From Astrothelium macrocarpum (taxonomy: Eukaryota > Ascomycota > Dothideomycetes > Trypetheliales > Trypetheliaceae), in the NCBI GenBank assembly GCA_021030915.1, contig JAGEMR010000082.1, forward strand, positions 62,001 to 126,000: 64,000 nucleotides of DNA. Reading direction: 5' to 3'. Made by a program: the position numbers and the translations under genes. Position 1 is the stretch's first letter. Each line of letters starts with the position of its first letter. This document shows positions 34,281 to 44,956 of the stretch, one piece after another. The notes beneath the pieces were generated by a model that searched no databases, had not been told where the DNA came from, and saw only the letters and a list, made by a program, of their open reading frames with translations.

Positions 34281-35636
34281 CAGCATGATGAAAATAGCAC
34301 ACGACCTTTTCACCGGAACATCTGCGACCCCTATCCCGGTATCGACCAACGATTGGCACGTCGTCTAGCAAAACTCAACTGGGAACGTGCTAAATACGTA
34401 ACTGCTTTATCGTCCTATGCCAATGATAGCGACTGCATGGGCGTATACATGTACCAGGAAAATGAACACACAGTGTAGCTAACTAGAAACTCGAGCCCGG
34501 GCCAATACCTGGAGTAAAATTATTGGACTCAGCGATCTCATCCCAGCTCGTCCGCTTCAAGTCGAAACAGCAGTCTTCGAGATGTGGGGACGGTTCGCGC
34601 TGAAGACCAGAACGGAACATTCGGGCAATATCGAAGCTTCTCGTGATTGCAAGGCGTCCCGAGGTGACCGAGATCGACTGCGAATCTACCTCCGCCTCCA
34701 ATCGTACTACGATCTCGCCCACATTTGTCTGCGATGCTTGTAGTAGGGAATGCCAGATCAGTAGTATGAAGTAATGAAGGTCCGCATAGCTTGAACGTTC
34801 AGATCATCAACTGATGTGCATCCAGAAAGTACGTTATGGATGACCTTAAATCTTGATGTTGCGTTAATCCTGGTTGTGGCATTGCGGATGGTCCATCTAC
34901 TCGACGAAGTACGCTAATGAAACAACAGGCCAGCGTCCATGCTCAGCGAAAATTTGGTTTCTATCGGTGGTGATGATGCATTAGTTTTGTGTCACGACAT
35001 GGATACGACTTCTTTCAAGGGGGGAGTTTCTGACAGCAAGACAATCTCGACACTCAACGAACCTCACGTGGACATGGCCAAGCTAGTTCAACTAGAGATG
35101 GAAAACTCTGAAAAGTCTTGGTTTGGCCAAGCCAATCGGCGAGCCCATTTCAACCTCCAATCAGGTCAGACGCTCGCTCATTCGATGCAACCACTTACTC
35201 GAGAAGTAGCGTAGTGCGAGTCGATGGTACAGAATGTCCGTTCTGTTTTGAGCAAATCGCACTAGGTGTTACACCGCGCTTTCGACACCTCGGCCGTCAC
35301 CCAGAAGCCATTGCGTACGCCCTCATTCCAAGATTGTACCATGAGTGGCAGTATTACGAAGGCCATGCTTCTATCCCGTCAGAAGCAATAATAGTAGCCA
35401 AATTATATCAATGCACGGTCTCGAATTGCGGAGAGCATTTCTTGAACATCACAGCATTGCAAAAACACAAATCAAATCACGATTTCGTAAGACCATCTAA
35501 CCTTTTTCTTAAGTTGAAACAGCAGTGTTCGCCAGCGATCAACTTTGAATACCGCTGCACCCAGCGTGGATGCACAGCGGGCTCGTTCAAAGCCCTGCAT
35601 GTTCTGGGAAAGCATATTAATTTTGAACATCGATAG
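34281..35636 (+). pseudogene. Fungal C2H2 zinc finger protein, apparently broken
   Basis: Separate frames carry pieces of one known protein layout. Around 34328-34475 a helical segment reads RLARRLAKLNWERAKYVTAL. The stretch 34939-35214 encodes an unassigned Asp/Ser-rich piece. The frame ending at 35636 holds finger-like motifs ECPFCFEQI...RFRHLGRH followed by AYALIPRLYHEWQYYEGHAS, then CTVSNCGEHFLNITALQKHKSNH and CTQRGCTAGSFKALHVLGKH. The last three resemble fungal C2H2 proteins that have an HxxxIAxxxxxxxYxxWxFY motif. I could not connect the pieces with consistent introns, so either there are unrecognised introns or the gene is degraded. Coordinates of the 5' end are approximate. Confidence 0.5.
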
Positions 35637-36119
35637 CCCGACTGCGCTAAATCGGCATTCTCATCACGACCAATACTATCTATCCTTAGTGAGAGAGCAA
35701 GAAAATATTTACAGCCATTGTCATTGTCATATTCCTGTACCTGTCGGGAAGAGATACTAGAGATATTATGTATCCATTCCATGTCTCCGGTCTATCAACG
35801 TCTAAGAATATTCCTAGCAAGATCAAGTCATCTCGCAAGAGAAAAACGAAAAGCTGACTACCACGAAGCCAAGTGCTTAACAGTCTTGTCGTTGGGAAGG
35901 TGCGTATACGAGGAGCCAGAAAACCCAAAAGAGATCACGAACCAAACCTCCAACGCCGCAGCTGTGACGAGACAATCCCGCATGACGGAGATGCAGAGAC
36001 AATAATGAACACGAAAGAAAGCCATAGCAAGCCAGCACCGGCCTAGCATCACCCCAAACACACCCTCCCCCGCGGCTCTACAAAACCACAACCACAATCT
36101 ACCACCTCCATTTCCCCCT
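35637..36119. other. Intergenic
   Basis: 3' flanks of the zinc finger gene and of the minus-strand single-TM gene. No coding signal. Confidence 0.4.
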
Positions 36120-36860
36120 TCAATGCGCACCAATCTGCGCACTCCCCCCCTTCGCCCACACACCCCCTCCCACAGCTCGACTCACGCCAACGCCAATCCC
36201 CACCGCCGCCGCGACAATCACCAGCCCGATCAGGATCTTCACCCACAGCCGCGCGCGCGCGCCCAACCGACACCGCTCCCGCGCGCCGACGGCCCAGTTC
36301 CCGCCGTGGCCCCACCGCTGCTTCAGCTGGCGCCGCTCGAGCTTCATGGCGCGCGCGCGCGCCTTCAGGCTCTGCTTCGTCGGCCATGCCGAGCCGTCCT
36401 CGTGCTCCTGCGAGGGCCGCACGAGGGTGGTGGCGGAGGCGCTGGGGCGTGCGAGGGTGCCCTTTTCGAGATCGGACGTGGCGTACGGAGTGGTGGTGGT
36501 AGTGACTTTTTCGTTTGAGGTGGAGGAGGGGATATTGGTGGTGGTGGGGAGGAGGTGCAGGTTGGTGCGGCTGGCGTTGCGGGATGAGGAGATTTGCTCG
36601 AGCGAGGTGCGTGATGGCGGATGTGCGTAAAAGGCGGAGAAGGGATTCGAGGGGTCGCTGCCCACCGGGGTGTCGATGAGGTCGTTGCGGGAGGCGACGG
36701 GGGTCAGAGCGGGGGTGGAGGTCTCTGAGGGGCTGGTTTGGGTGGGGAGGGGAACCTTTTCGTCGGAGAAGGGACTTGAGTTGATATGGATGCGGGGGTG
36801 GGTGGGCTCGGGGGCACGAGGTTCGATGGTGGCGCCAAAGGTGGGCTTTTCTTCGGCCAT
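36120..36860 (-). CDS. Single-pass membrane protein with long disordered N-terminus, function unknown
   Basis: Intronless, 246 aa. Residues 1-190 are Ser/Thr/Pro-rich and probably cytosolic. A basic Arg/Lys segment (KARARAMKLERRQLKQRW) is followed by one transmembrane helix (ILIGLVIVAAAVGIGVGV, about 212-230) and a short Gly/Ala tail. The DNA is locally GC-rich with (GC)n-like runs near 36255 and 36350, giving long shadow frames on the other strand. No domain is recognised; the architecture is common among fungal plasma-membrane hypothetical proteins. Confidence 0.72.
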   Translation of the reverse strand: MAEEKPTFGATIEPRAPEPTHPRIHINSSPFSDEKVPLPTQTSPSETSTPALTPVASRNDLIDTPVGSDPSNPFSAFYAHPPSRTSLEQISSSRNASRTNLHLLPTTTNIPSSTSNEKVTTTTTPYATSDLEKGTLARPSASATTLVRPSQEHEDGSAWPTKQSLKARARAMKLERRQLKQRWGHGGNWAVGARERCRLGARARLWVKILIGLVIVAAAVGIGVGVSRAVGGGVWAKGGSAQIGAH

Positions 36861-38449
36861 TGTGAGGTTATAGAATTTGTTTGTAGTGAGGATGGAGGGA
36901 ATTAGAGGTTGTCACAATCGTTTAGTCCGGTTTCGAATAGAAGAAAGAAGAGGGTCGAGGGAAAATGGGTATGGTATGGTCGTTCAATTATAAAAGGATG
37001 AATGGTGAAAATTGGTCGTAACAAGAAATTTGCTGAAAAGGAACGAAGTATATGCACGAAGCAGCAAAAAAGTAGTGAGAGAATGAAGAAACGACAGTGG
37101 CAACAAAGGCTCTAAAATCGTCTGGGTGTTTTGACCACGCGTCCCAGCAAGAAACAGGCTTCTTGGTGGAAAAAGGAGCACGGGTGAAATGAGTGTGGAT
37201 CCTTGTAGAGGTCGCGGCGAGGATCCCCGTCTCCCTTCGGCAATGCCCTTGGAGGTATTTGGCTGTGGTTTTGCAGAAAGCAGCGAGAGCAGCAAGTCGC
37301 ACAGCTTAAAAGAAGAGCATCCAGCAACGACAGGCTGGATGCAAAAAGTATCGGATGATGCTGGAAGGTGCAACTCAACACATGATGAAAGAAGCTGCAA
37401 GGGCGCCAAGCATTGGGCCAGGCACGTCCAGGAAGATGCAGGAACACCGCAAGCTTCTGCCGAAGCTTCGACGCCATCTCCCCATTCGGCCGTGGCAGCA
37501 CTCACGCCCGCTGCTGTGTCCAATAGATTGCCCAAGTTTCGGCTTCAATGAATGCCACCAATGCTCTCGCCCACTAGCGCCCGCCTTGCCGATCGCTATC
37601 AGCAAAAAGAGATGAGGTCTGGGCCTATCTTGCCTGTATGCGCCCACAATCGCCGATTTGGAATGTTTCGTCCACGATCGTTGCAAACCTGCCGTCGTTT
37701 TCAATGAACATGCATTCCCCTTCTGGCCTCAGCCATGTCTAAACAAATCCCCGCCGCATGTACCGTGGAATCTACGAAATCGCCTGACCCACCAGCATAT
37801 CAAGCAGGCGTGGCTTCTGACTTGGGTCTTGAATACAAGAAGCATACGCCTTTCAGCTTAATACACAGCGCCACGAGATTGATTAGCCTCTACGAACTTG
37901 AACGAAGGATGAATGGCTTGTGTTCTACCATCTCTCGCACAGCTCTATTTGGCCACCGCATGCAGTGTCTCAGCCGTCACCCATCTTTCCGTGCAATACG
38001 AACAATTTTTTTTGGAGGCGCAATTTTTTCAAAAGTCGCATGAAGAATTGCTGCTGGGTCTATTTTTACTTGTCTGGACATTGCTCAGGGCCATAGATCA
38101 TCAGGATCTTTCTGAGTTTGACTATCCGTATCACCTCAACATGCCACATTTAGTTCATGTGCCCACAAACCCCAGGCAGGTCTCACACGTCATGTGGCAG
38201 TTTTAAGATCGCGGATGACAGGTTGCCTCATCAAACCTCAAACCTTATTTGAAGACCCATAACGTTCCTGTCAACTGCACATATCTCGATAAACAGAGTC
38301 AACATGCGCAGCTTCCCCACCCATCCAAATGGACCATGCTCAACCTAGAACTACTGCCAAATCCCGTAAATTTTGTGCTGGGGAATCTTGGTCCGGATTT
38401 GCCATTTAAAGGAAACGGCCCATCTATTTTATCTGATCTTACTCAGGGC

Positions 38450-38527
38450 ATCTAGTTCTGCAGAGGATCCAGTCTCGTAGGGGAGCTAATCCCGCAAGGG
38501 ATCTAGTTTTGCAGGGGATTCAGTTTC
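38450..38527. repeat. 17-bp imperfect tandem repeat, about 4.6 copies
   Basis: Units start at 38450, 38467, 38484, 38501 and 38518 (partial). The first is ATCTAGTTCTGCAGAGG and the fourth ATCTAGTTTTGCAGGGG. The copies differ mainly by C/T and A/G transitions. Confidence 0.75.
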
Positions 38528-38661
38528 AAATCTCATAGATGATTTGCTGGAAAATCGGCGTTCGTTTTTGCTGTTTAAAGAAATTTGTCCTCGTTCTAAA
38601 CAAATTCGATCCAATAAATGTACGTACCGATTGTCTTAGAGTACTATATAACAAACGTAAC

Positions 38662-38751
38662 GGGCGTGATGGCACAATGGTAGAAGAGCGCTGCTGGCGA
38701 CCAAAAGCAAAGTTGAGCTGCTGATCGTGGATGCGAATCCCACCACCTCCA
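38662..38751 (+). other. Degenerate tRNA-like sequence (tRNA relic or SINE head)
   Basis: The ends GGGCGTG and CACCTCC can form a seven-pair acceptor stem with one C:C mismatch. An A-box-like TGGCACAATGGTAGA and a B-box-like ATGCGAATCC lie at tRNA-like positions, and CCAAAA in the middle recalls a Trp anticodon loop. The universal G53-C61 pair and T55 are lost, and no proper anticodon stem forms. So it is not a functional tRNA gene. Confidence 0.4.
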
Positions 38752-39179
38752 CCTCTTACCTCTTCTCTCTAGATTTGACAACCTAGCTTTCTCCATATTC
38801 AAAATTGCTAATGGCCTCGCTGCTAGGCAAAGTTGAAGTGGAATACACTGTGGAACGATTGATTGACCAATTAATGTAGAAATTGTAAAAAGGTGGCACC
38901 ACACTATTCTCAGAGTTATAGTGGGTTATATTCCAACAGAAATTACAGCAGCATTATTGAATTCTGATTAATTGGAAAGGCATCTGAGATGAGAGATCAG
39001 AGATCCATTAGTTCCGATCTCCTGTACCTCTCTCAACGGCAGTTCGCAAGGAATGCGCAAAGATTTTGGCGCAAGGGCTATAGCGTGGTGCAAGGGAGAG
39101 AAGCTGTGTTATATGTTCCACGCATGCAACCATAACTTCTGTCCCCACCCTCATTTCGACTTACGGCACACTGCCTCAC

Positions 39180-40553
39180 ATGTCGGTTGCTGAATCTGAA
39201 GCCCGAAATCCTGCTGTGACTGCCACGGATCTCCTAACGTACGATGAAGCACAGCTTGTTCAGTATTTGAAAAGAAATCAAACTGATGAGGCGTACGATA
39301 TCTCGAGTCTTATTGGTGTGAGAGGGCTTTCAAAGAGCCAACGAGATGAGTTGGGACGGAGACTCCGGTGAGAGGACTCACGATGCTCGGTGCATTGGTT
39401 CGCCTCAAACTGACAAGCCTTTCTGAGTAGTAACGCGGCTTTGCGGATAGAGCTCAAGGTCGATGAACTTTTAACACGCCTGACAGACCTAGCCAATAAA
39501 GAAGACGGCTCTCCGGACTTTAAGCCTTCACGACCGCTAACAGAGTCACCCAAGAGCACACCGTCACCTACCGCCGTCGCAGACCTCGAAATCTCAAGCT
39601 ATCAGGAGCTCATTGAAAATGGCTGCCGTCCGGCATGCTCGATCCAGGAGCTCTCGCAGATCCTTGCCGAGCCCATGACCAGGTATCAAGCGGTTTTGCT
39701 ATGGCTCAGCGACGATCCAGACTCTGAGGATGGAATTGGAGAGATACAGACAGTCTTTTCGAGGCAATTCACGCGGTGGTGGGAGTTTCGCAAATCGTAA
39801 TGGACCAACCGAGGGCTTGATGATAGCGAAGAGGGACTGTCTGCATTCCTCGAGGCAAGCAGGCGTGAATACGAGGGGGCGAATTTCCACGCAATGTTAT
39901 CCCACCCTTCATTCGACGAGACAATCCGGCGGCAGTGGCAACACATGCCAACATTCCGACAGCTGCCTGACGGTCAAGCATTTTCCGTGTATACGGATAT
40001 GACCAAGATACGCCTTGCACCTCGCCACTTTGCTCGACCTTTGCAGTTGAGGAAGAATCCACATCGACAGACTGTGTGGACCAATTGGCTCGAGTATCTC
40101 AGCTTCGAAACATGGTATCTGGAAATGCTCACTGCCACTGCGGAATCTCTGGAGCAGCAATACCACCAATCCAGGAAGAAGCTGCTCAGGGCAGTGCAGC
40201 CGAACAGCAACAACGCTGCGAGCAATTCAGCCGCTTCAGGTCGCCCGGGCCCGAAAACTGTCAACCTGGCCAAGGAGTTGGAAGTAGCCCAAGCTGATTG
40301 TGATGCGAGCAACAAATCGATTTCCGACTTCATTCGAGAGACGAAACCGTATACGCGTGCGCAAAGAGCTGTGTATTACCAAAGGCATCGAGTAGAATGG
40401 GTAATCAAGGAGGCGCGTTTAATGGAGACCGAGTTGTCCCAGCAAAGTAAGACGGCGAGGATCAACACGAAGGTCGACACGAACGAGAGCAAGAAGAGAC
40501 AACGTGATGATCAGGGGATACCTCCCGAGCCAGATTCGAAGAGGACCAGATAA
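39180..40553 (+). pseudogene. Multicopy-type fungal protein of unknown function, interrupted by an in-frame TAA
   Basis: Exons 39180-39367 and 39431-40553; 436 codons if the stop is ignored. The frame is continuous across TAA at 39798-39800: FRKS before it and WTNRGLDDSEEGLSAFLEAS after it read as one domain. Further on come RRQWQHMPTFRQLPDGQAFS, RLAPRHFARPLQLRKNP and VWTNWLEYLSFETWYLE, a Trp-rich block I recall as repeated in many Pezizomycotina genomes, with no known function. A coiled coil and a KKRQRDD nuclear-type tail end it. Alternative: two products, with the second starting at an ATG at 39894. Confidence 0.6.
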
Positions 40554-41625
40554 AAAGATCGTGGTAAAAATGCAATGTCAAATGCAGCGCCAGGGAAGCC
40601 TCGTACTCGCCGGAGGACTCCTCATACCAGCCTGAATAAAAAAGCACTCCTGTAAACCAGAGTTTGAGTTTATCTATAAACCGGCCGCAAGGCAGAAGCA
40701 TATTAATAAAACAGAAATTAGCTAATGTCTAAATTTTTTTGTTGTTTTATAATGCTTGCTCTGAGTTATATGATCTATGACCTCAGTCCCACCAAAGCTT
40801 GGGATGGTGCAATTCTCAGATGCCATCCTCAATATGTTCTCAGGGATATACTCTAAAAACTGGGCCTCTGGATCCAGAATTTGGGCCGTTAACACACTTG
40901 GAGGCAATCCCAATTATGAAGGGAGGCAAAACAACATCTTTGAGTAGATATATCAGCTACTTGCACTGTTGTCTGCCAATATAGAACAAAATATATGGCC
41001 AATACTGGTACCTTACCACCCAGTGGCAAGAGAACTTTTTGCTCCTCTTACGCCTTTTACCATCTTCAAATTTTGCCCTGTGAGAGTGGCTGATATTGCT
41101 GCCTTTATATAGTATGGCTGTGAATATCTTCATACGATATGAGTCAGGTCTCCTGAGATGATCAACTGAGCATTGGCTGCTCAGTGAGCTGCTGCTGCTG
41201 TCCCAGTTTTGGCGGGTCGTGGAGGCTAGAGTAAAGCAGCGGCAATTTGACCTAAAAACGGACCAAAATTCGCCGGCACATAGCCCCACCCTAGTAAATC
41301 ACCAACGCACCTGCTAACAGCCCATTCACCCGCACCAAGGATGCAATTTCTCCATCCCGCCCAATATTCCCTGCAAGATTGCTGCACATTAAATTGTTAC
41401 TGCTCCTCTCGCCATCAGTGTAGGTTGAACAAATTTATAACCCAGTGCAGGCTGCCCATTCTCGGAAATTGAACCATACAGCTACTTTAGAAAAAGACTC
41501 GGCTCTCTGAATATCCAAAGGACCTTGTATTGCCTTACGCCGTACGATGTGACCAACACTTTCAGGACAATATTGGTGAGTTATACATCCTTTATACGTA
41601 AAAGCCAACCCTTTAAAGAATCCAT
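40554..41625. other. Intergenic with possible degraded element
   Basis: 40700-41300 is AT-moderate, with many stops in all frames and short protein-like fragments on the minus strand (40722-40913). It could be an old transposon remnant, but I recognise no family. Confidence 0.3.
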
Positions 41626-42889
41626 TTATGTCTCATCCAGACCCGGTAGACGAGCATTCCTCCAATACGTCGTATCATATTCTGGTAGAGTATTTTCTAG
41701 ATCTTCCCGCTCAATATCTGCAGTATTGTCCTCATGGTTATCACCCTCAGCCCAAGCCAAGGGATACACCTTTATCACTTCGTCTTGATACCGCCTTGGT
41801 CGATCTACACTCTGAAATGTGAGGAGCACACCCCAATTATCCGTATTTGTTGGTGACCTTGAGAAGCTGATATGGCTGCAATTTTCACATGAGACCGGTG
41901 ATGATACGGGGACGTTGTTCACATCTCTTGGCACAAGGGTAAGCGTTTTAGCGGTGTCACTCAGACCACCCTGGGGTAGAAGGCTGAGTATGAAATTCTG
42001 CCTTCCCGACGACTGGGGCACTCGAACATAAGAAGTTTGCGAATGCACTTCATCCCCTTCTGAAGGCTGGGTTGAGGGCGCCTCGACGTGGCTGATCGGA
42101 TGGGACACTGAGACTTGCGAATCGTGCGACTGCATCCGCCCTTCTGAGGGCTGTACAGGTTGAATTTCATCCTCTGGAGGCAGTTCAGGCGGGATTGAGA
42201 GCGAGACACCAGAACTTTGCGACGGCATTTCAATCTCTTGCGAAGCCTGTACAGGCCCGGCTCCGGGCATACGGACGTGAGCAGTGTACGAATGTAATTC
42301 ACCTTCCTCTGAAGGCTCGTCCGTCGATACCGTAATCTGTACACTGGGCTGCTCAGAAACACACCATGCCTTCTTATAGGGGTCGTCATCCCCGCCTTCG
42401 GTATTGCATATTTCATCGTCTTTGCAGTAGCCGCGTGCCCAAATAATGCTCCCTTTGACGCCGACACTCCTGTCCAAACATTCAACCCGATACTCTTGAG
42501 CATTTATGGAGGAAGAACACCAAGATTTTTGAAATGAAGTCAGATAGAGGGTTTCGGAAATCCTTCCACGAGGGGGTGGACAGTCAACGATAGGCCTCCC
42601 ACGGGTTGCTCGTTTAAAAAGTCTGGAACCAGTCGATGTGACATTGCGGTTTGTAGAGGTTTGATTTGGCTGAGGATCCCGGGTAAATGTAAACGATGTG
42701 ATACTAAATGATGCATTCATTAGCACTGGGATTGCATTGGTTTGGGCAAAAAAATAATTACAATGGAGCAATCGTGATATTAGATGCAATCGTGAAATTG
42801 GATGCTGTCGTGATATTGGATGCATTCTGAGCAGCCAAGAAGCTGGAAAGTGAACACAAGATCGTGATATAGTTGGTCAAAAACTTCAT
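41626..42889 (-). CDS. Secreted cysteine-rich protein, paralogue 1
   Basis: Exons 42889-42762 (128 nt) and 42703-41626, 401 aa. A signal peptide (MKFLTNYITILCSLSSFLAA) is followed by four N-glycosylation sequons made by an 18-bp repeat. Eight cysteines follow the order C, C, C, C-x5-C, WC, C-x2-C, with GYCKDDEIC, KAWCVS and SCENCS. Between the Cys domain and the last CxxC are three degenerate copies of a PSEG...HS.....V.V motif (about residues 170-265). The ORF is also open through the 58-bp intron, but splicing gives the signal peptide. Likely an extracellular protein; function unknown. Its homologue lies at 59868-60892. Confidence 0.78.
42770..42823 (-). repeat. 18-bp tandem repeat encoding N-glycosylation sequons
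   Basis: Three copies (42770-42787, 42788-42805, 42806-42823) within the first exon. On the minus strand they encode SN-I/F-T repeats, giving the sequons NIT, NFT and NIT, next to one NAS. Confidence 0.8.
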
Positions 42890-43558
42890 GTTCGTGGTTT
42901 TCGAGTGTCGAATGTTGAATATTGATTGTTGCACTACTTATTCTCACATGAAAAAAAGGAAAAGCCAGCAGCATCACTAGTGGTGGGAAAAAGCTAATTG
43001 ATCTTTTTTTGGGACAATGTGACGTCTTTTACAGGCTTCGGCCGAGATCTCTTCATAGTCGGTGCAACTTACCCATTCGCCCATAGTCCCAGATCCAGAC
43101 GCCGCGATTCGTCCCATTTCACCGCAAAGGATTCTTTGACCAACAAGTGCTTAACTCAATTTGGTAGAAAGGACAGAACATGCCTCCGCAGTGGGTTGTA
43201 GTAAGGAGTGTGACAGGTGTGACAGGTGTGACAGGTCGCAAGTGGTGTAATCCGCGTAATACCCGTCAAAGAGACCCTCAAATACGATTTTGAGACATTG
43301 TCAAGGTGCCTTATTGGCTGATTGACGCTTACCAAACTCGGGTCCGTATATACTGTTAATGTTCTTTTTCATGGATAAAGGCTTACCTACTAGCTTTCAG
43401 CCGCAGTAGTATTGGATGCATTGTAATCCACAACTATTACTTATCACACACACTCTCTCTGCTCAAAATTCCCGCGTACAGTGCCTTTATGAAGTTGGGA
43501 GTGAGGCACTGGAGTCTAGACATCTGCTTCCATGAAATTGTAGTAGAAAGCTTTGACG
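42890..43558. other. Promoter of secreted paralogue 1 and 3' flank of FAS1 gene
   Basis: No gene seen. It contains a 9-bp triple repeat described separately. Confidence 0.4.
43208..43234. repeat. 9-bp tandem repeat, three copies
   Basis: GTGTGACAG repeated exactly three times about 320 bp upstream of the secreted-protein start codon at 42889. Confidence 0.8.
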
Positions 43559-44956
43559 TTAACTTGGCATCTCATGCCTCATCGAATCTTCCATCTCAAC
43601 CATTCTTTCATTTGCCTCAAGTTCCGGATAACCATATTGTCCATTTTGATCTGACTTGGATTTGCTCCGCATGTTTGTAGCTTGCCCACTCGAAGTCGCA
43701 TCTCGTCTATGTTTAGTGGTTCGATACCTTCGGGCACAGTAGACAAACAATGCTGCGGCCATGACACCACCGCCAATAGTAACACCTACGCCAATGCCAG
43801 CTTTCGACCCTTTGGACAAGCCTCTTAGCGCGCTGTTAGGCGAAGGAGATGTAGGGGTAGCTGTCGGTAGGTGTTGAGTTGGTTTGACTGTATTATTTGT
43901 GAAGGAGACCTGAGGACGCGTAATGTTCTGGGGAGACAAGACGCTTAAGCCGCATTTGTCAGTATTTGTCAAGGTAAACCAAAAGAGCTTAAGACGCTTC
44001 CTTACTTATCAATTACATGCATGACTCCGTTTGATGTTAGATAGTCTGGTGTCGTGATCTTGGCAGTATTTACGTAGATGTCGCCATTGCTATCAACCGT
44101 TACAAGAACAGGGATACCCGCTGTTGTGTTCAATGTAGATCCATTGGTGAAGCGCCCAGAGTAGTATATGCCGTCAATTGCATGATACTCTAAGAGCATA
44201 TCATATCCCGATTGATTCGTCAAGTAATTAAATTGTGGCGAACTCAGACTCATCAATGCGCTTTCGCTATTGGGGAAAAAAAGGGTGGTGTCTGCTGTTG
44301 TATCGAAGCGCTGAATGACAGCTGCGTTTTCAGAGTCGAGAAAGTTTCCAGTGTTCAAGATGTCAATCAGATAGTCCAAGTGGGCAGCAGAAGCTTCTAG
44401 AAGTGGGTTCAAGGGTATCTCAAGTACAGTGTCGATGATGTGGATTATGCCTCCAGGTGATATAATGTTCTGTTGTCAAGGTTAGTTTCATTCATATTTC
44501 TAAGAGCGTAACGCAGACTGCAACGATAACACTTGACATAGTTTTGTTCCCTGACCAAAACTTTGCCTGCCCATTAAGAGTAACCCCGGCCCGTTGACCA
44601 CCAGTAACGTTGGTGTAGCTATTATCGGTAAAAGTTGATTGTATAAAATAAGTGAGATTGGACGACACTGTAGCATCGTCAAATGTTAAGGTGAGATCGA
44701 ACAAGTGATAATATAAAAGCTCATCGATGTTGATGTTTGAAGACGGCGATTCAGTCCAAGCAGTGATAGCATCATTTGATGGGGCCAAAAAAGTAAAATT
44801 ATTAGCAGCATCAAACTGACTTAACAAAGTTGACGAATTTGCAAATATTGACAAAAGACTACTCAACTGAGAGTATTGACTGAGCACATCACTGAAGCTC
44901 TGAGCGTTTACCAGTTGACTGATAATGGTGACAATTCCTAGCTCGAGAGTCTTCAT
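43559..44956 (-). CDS. Fasciclin (FAS1) domain membrane protein
   Basis: Exons 44956-44519, 44469-44006 and 43943-43559, 428 aa. A signal peptide (MKTLELGIVTIISQLVNA) is followed by FAS1 domain 1, with TFLAPSNDAITAW, LLYYHLFDL and an IHIIDTVLEIP end, and by FAS1 domain 2, with TLFFPNSESAL and NGVMHVIDNVLSPQN completed across the last splice. A Ser/Thr/Pro-rich stalk, one transmembrane helix (GIGVGVTIGGGVMAAALFVYC) and a basic cytoplasmic tail of about 55 residues complete it. Many sequons suggest N-glycosylation. FAS1 proteins mediate cell-surface adhesion; here a plasma-membrane adhesin-like role is inferred. Confidence 0.9.

Larger units (their letters stand above)
36861..39179. other. 2.3-kb gene-free stretch with repeat relics
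   Basis: The first 0.7 kb is probably the promoter and leader of the minus-strand gene; a 183-codon frame there (36984-37535, minus) has no family features. Further right are a 17-bp tandem repeat and a tRNA-like relic, described separately. I see no protein gene. Confidence 0.45.

Noticed and set aside
36984..37535. 183-codon minus-strand frame upstream of the single-TM gene
   Set aside because: Leu/Ser-rich without motif; two other minus-strand frames of similar length overlap it; more likely the 5' leader.
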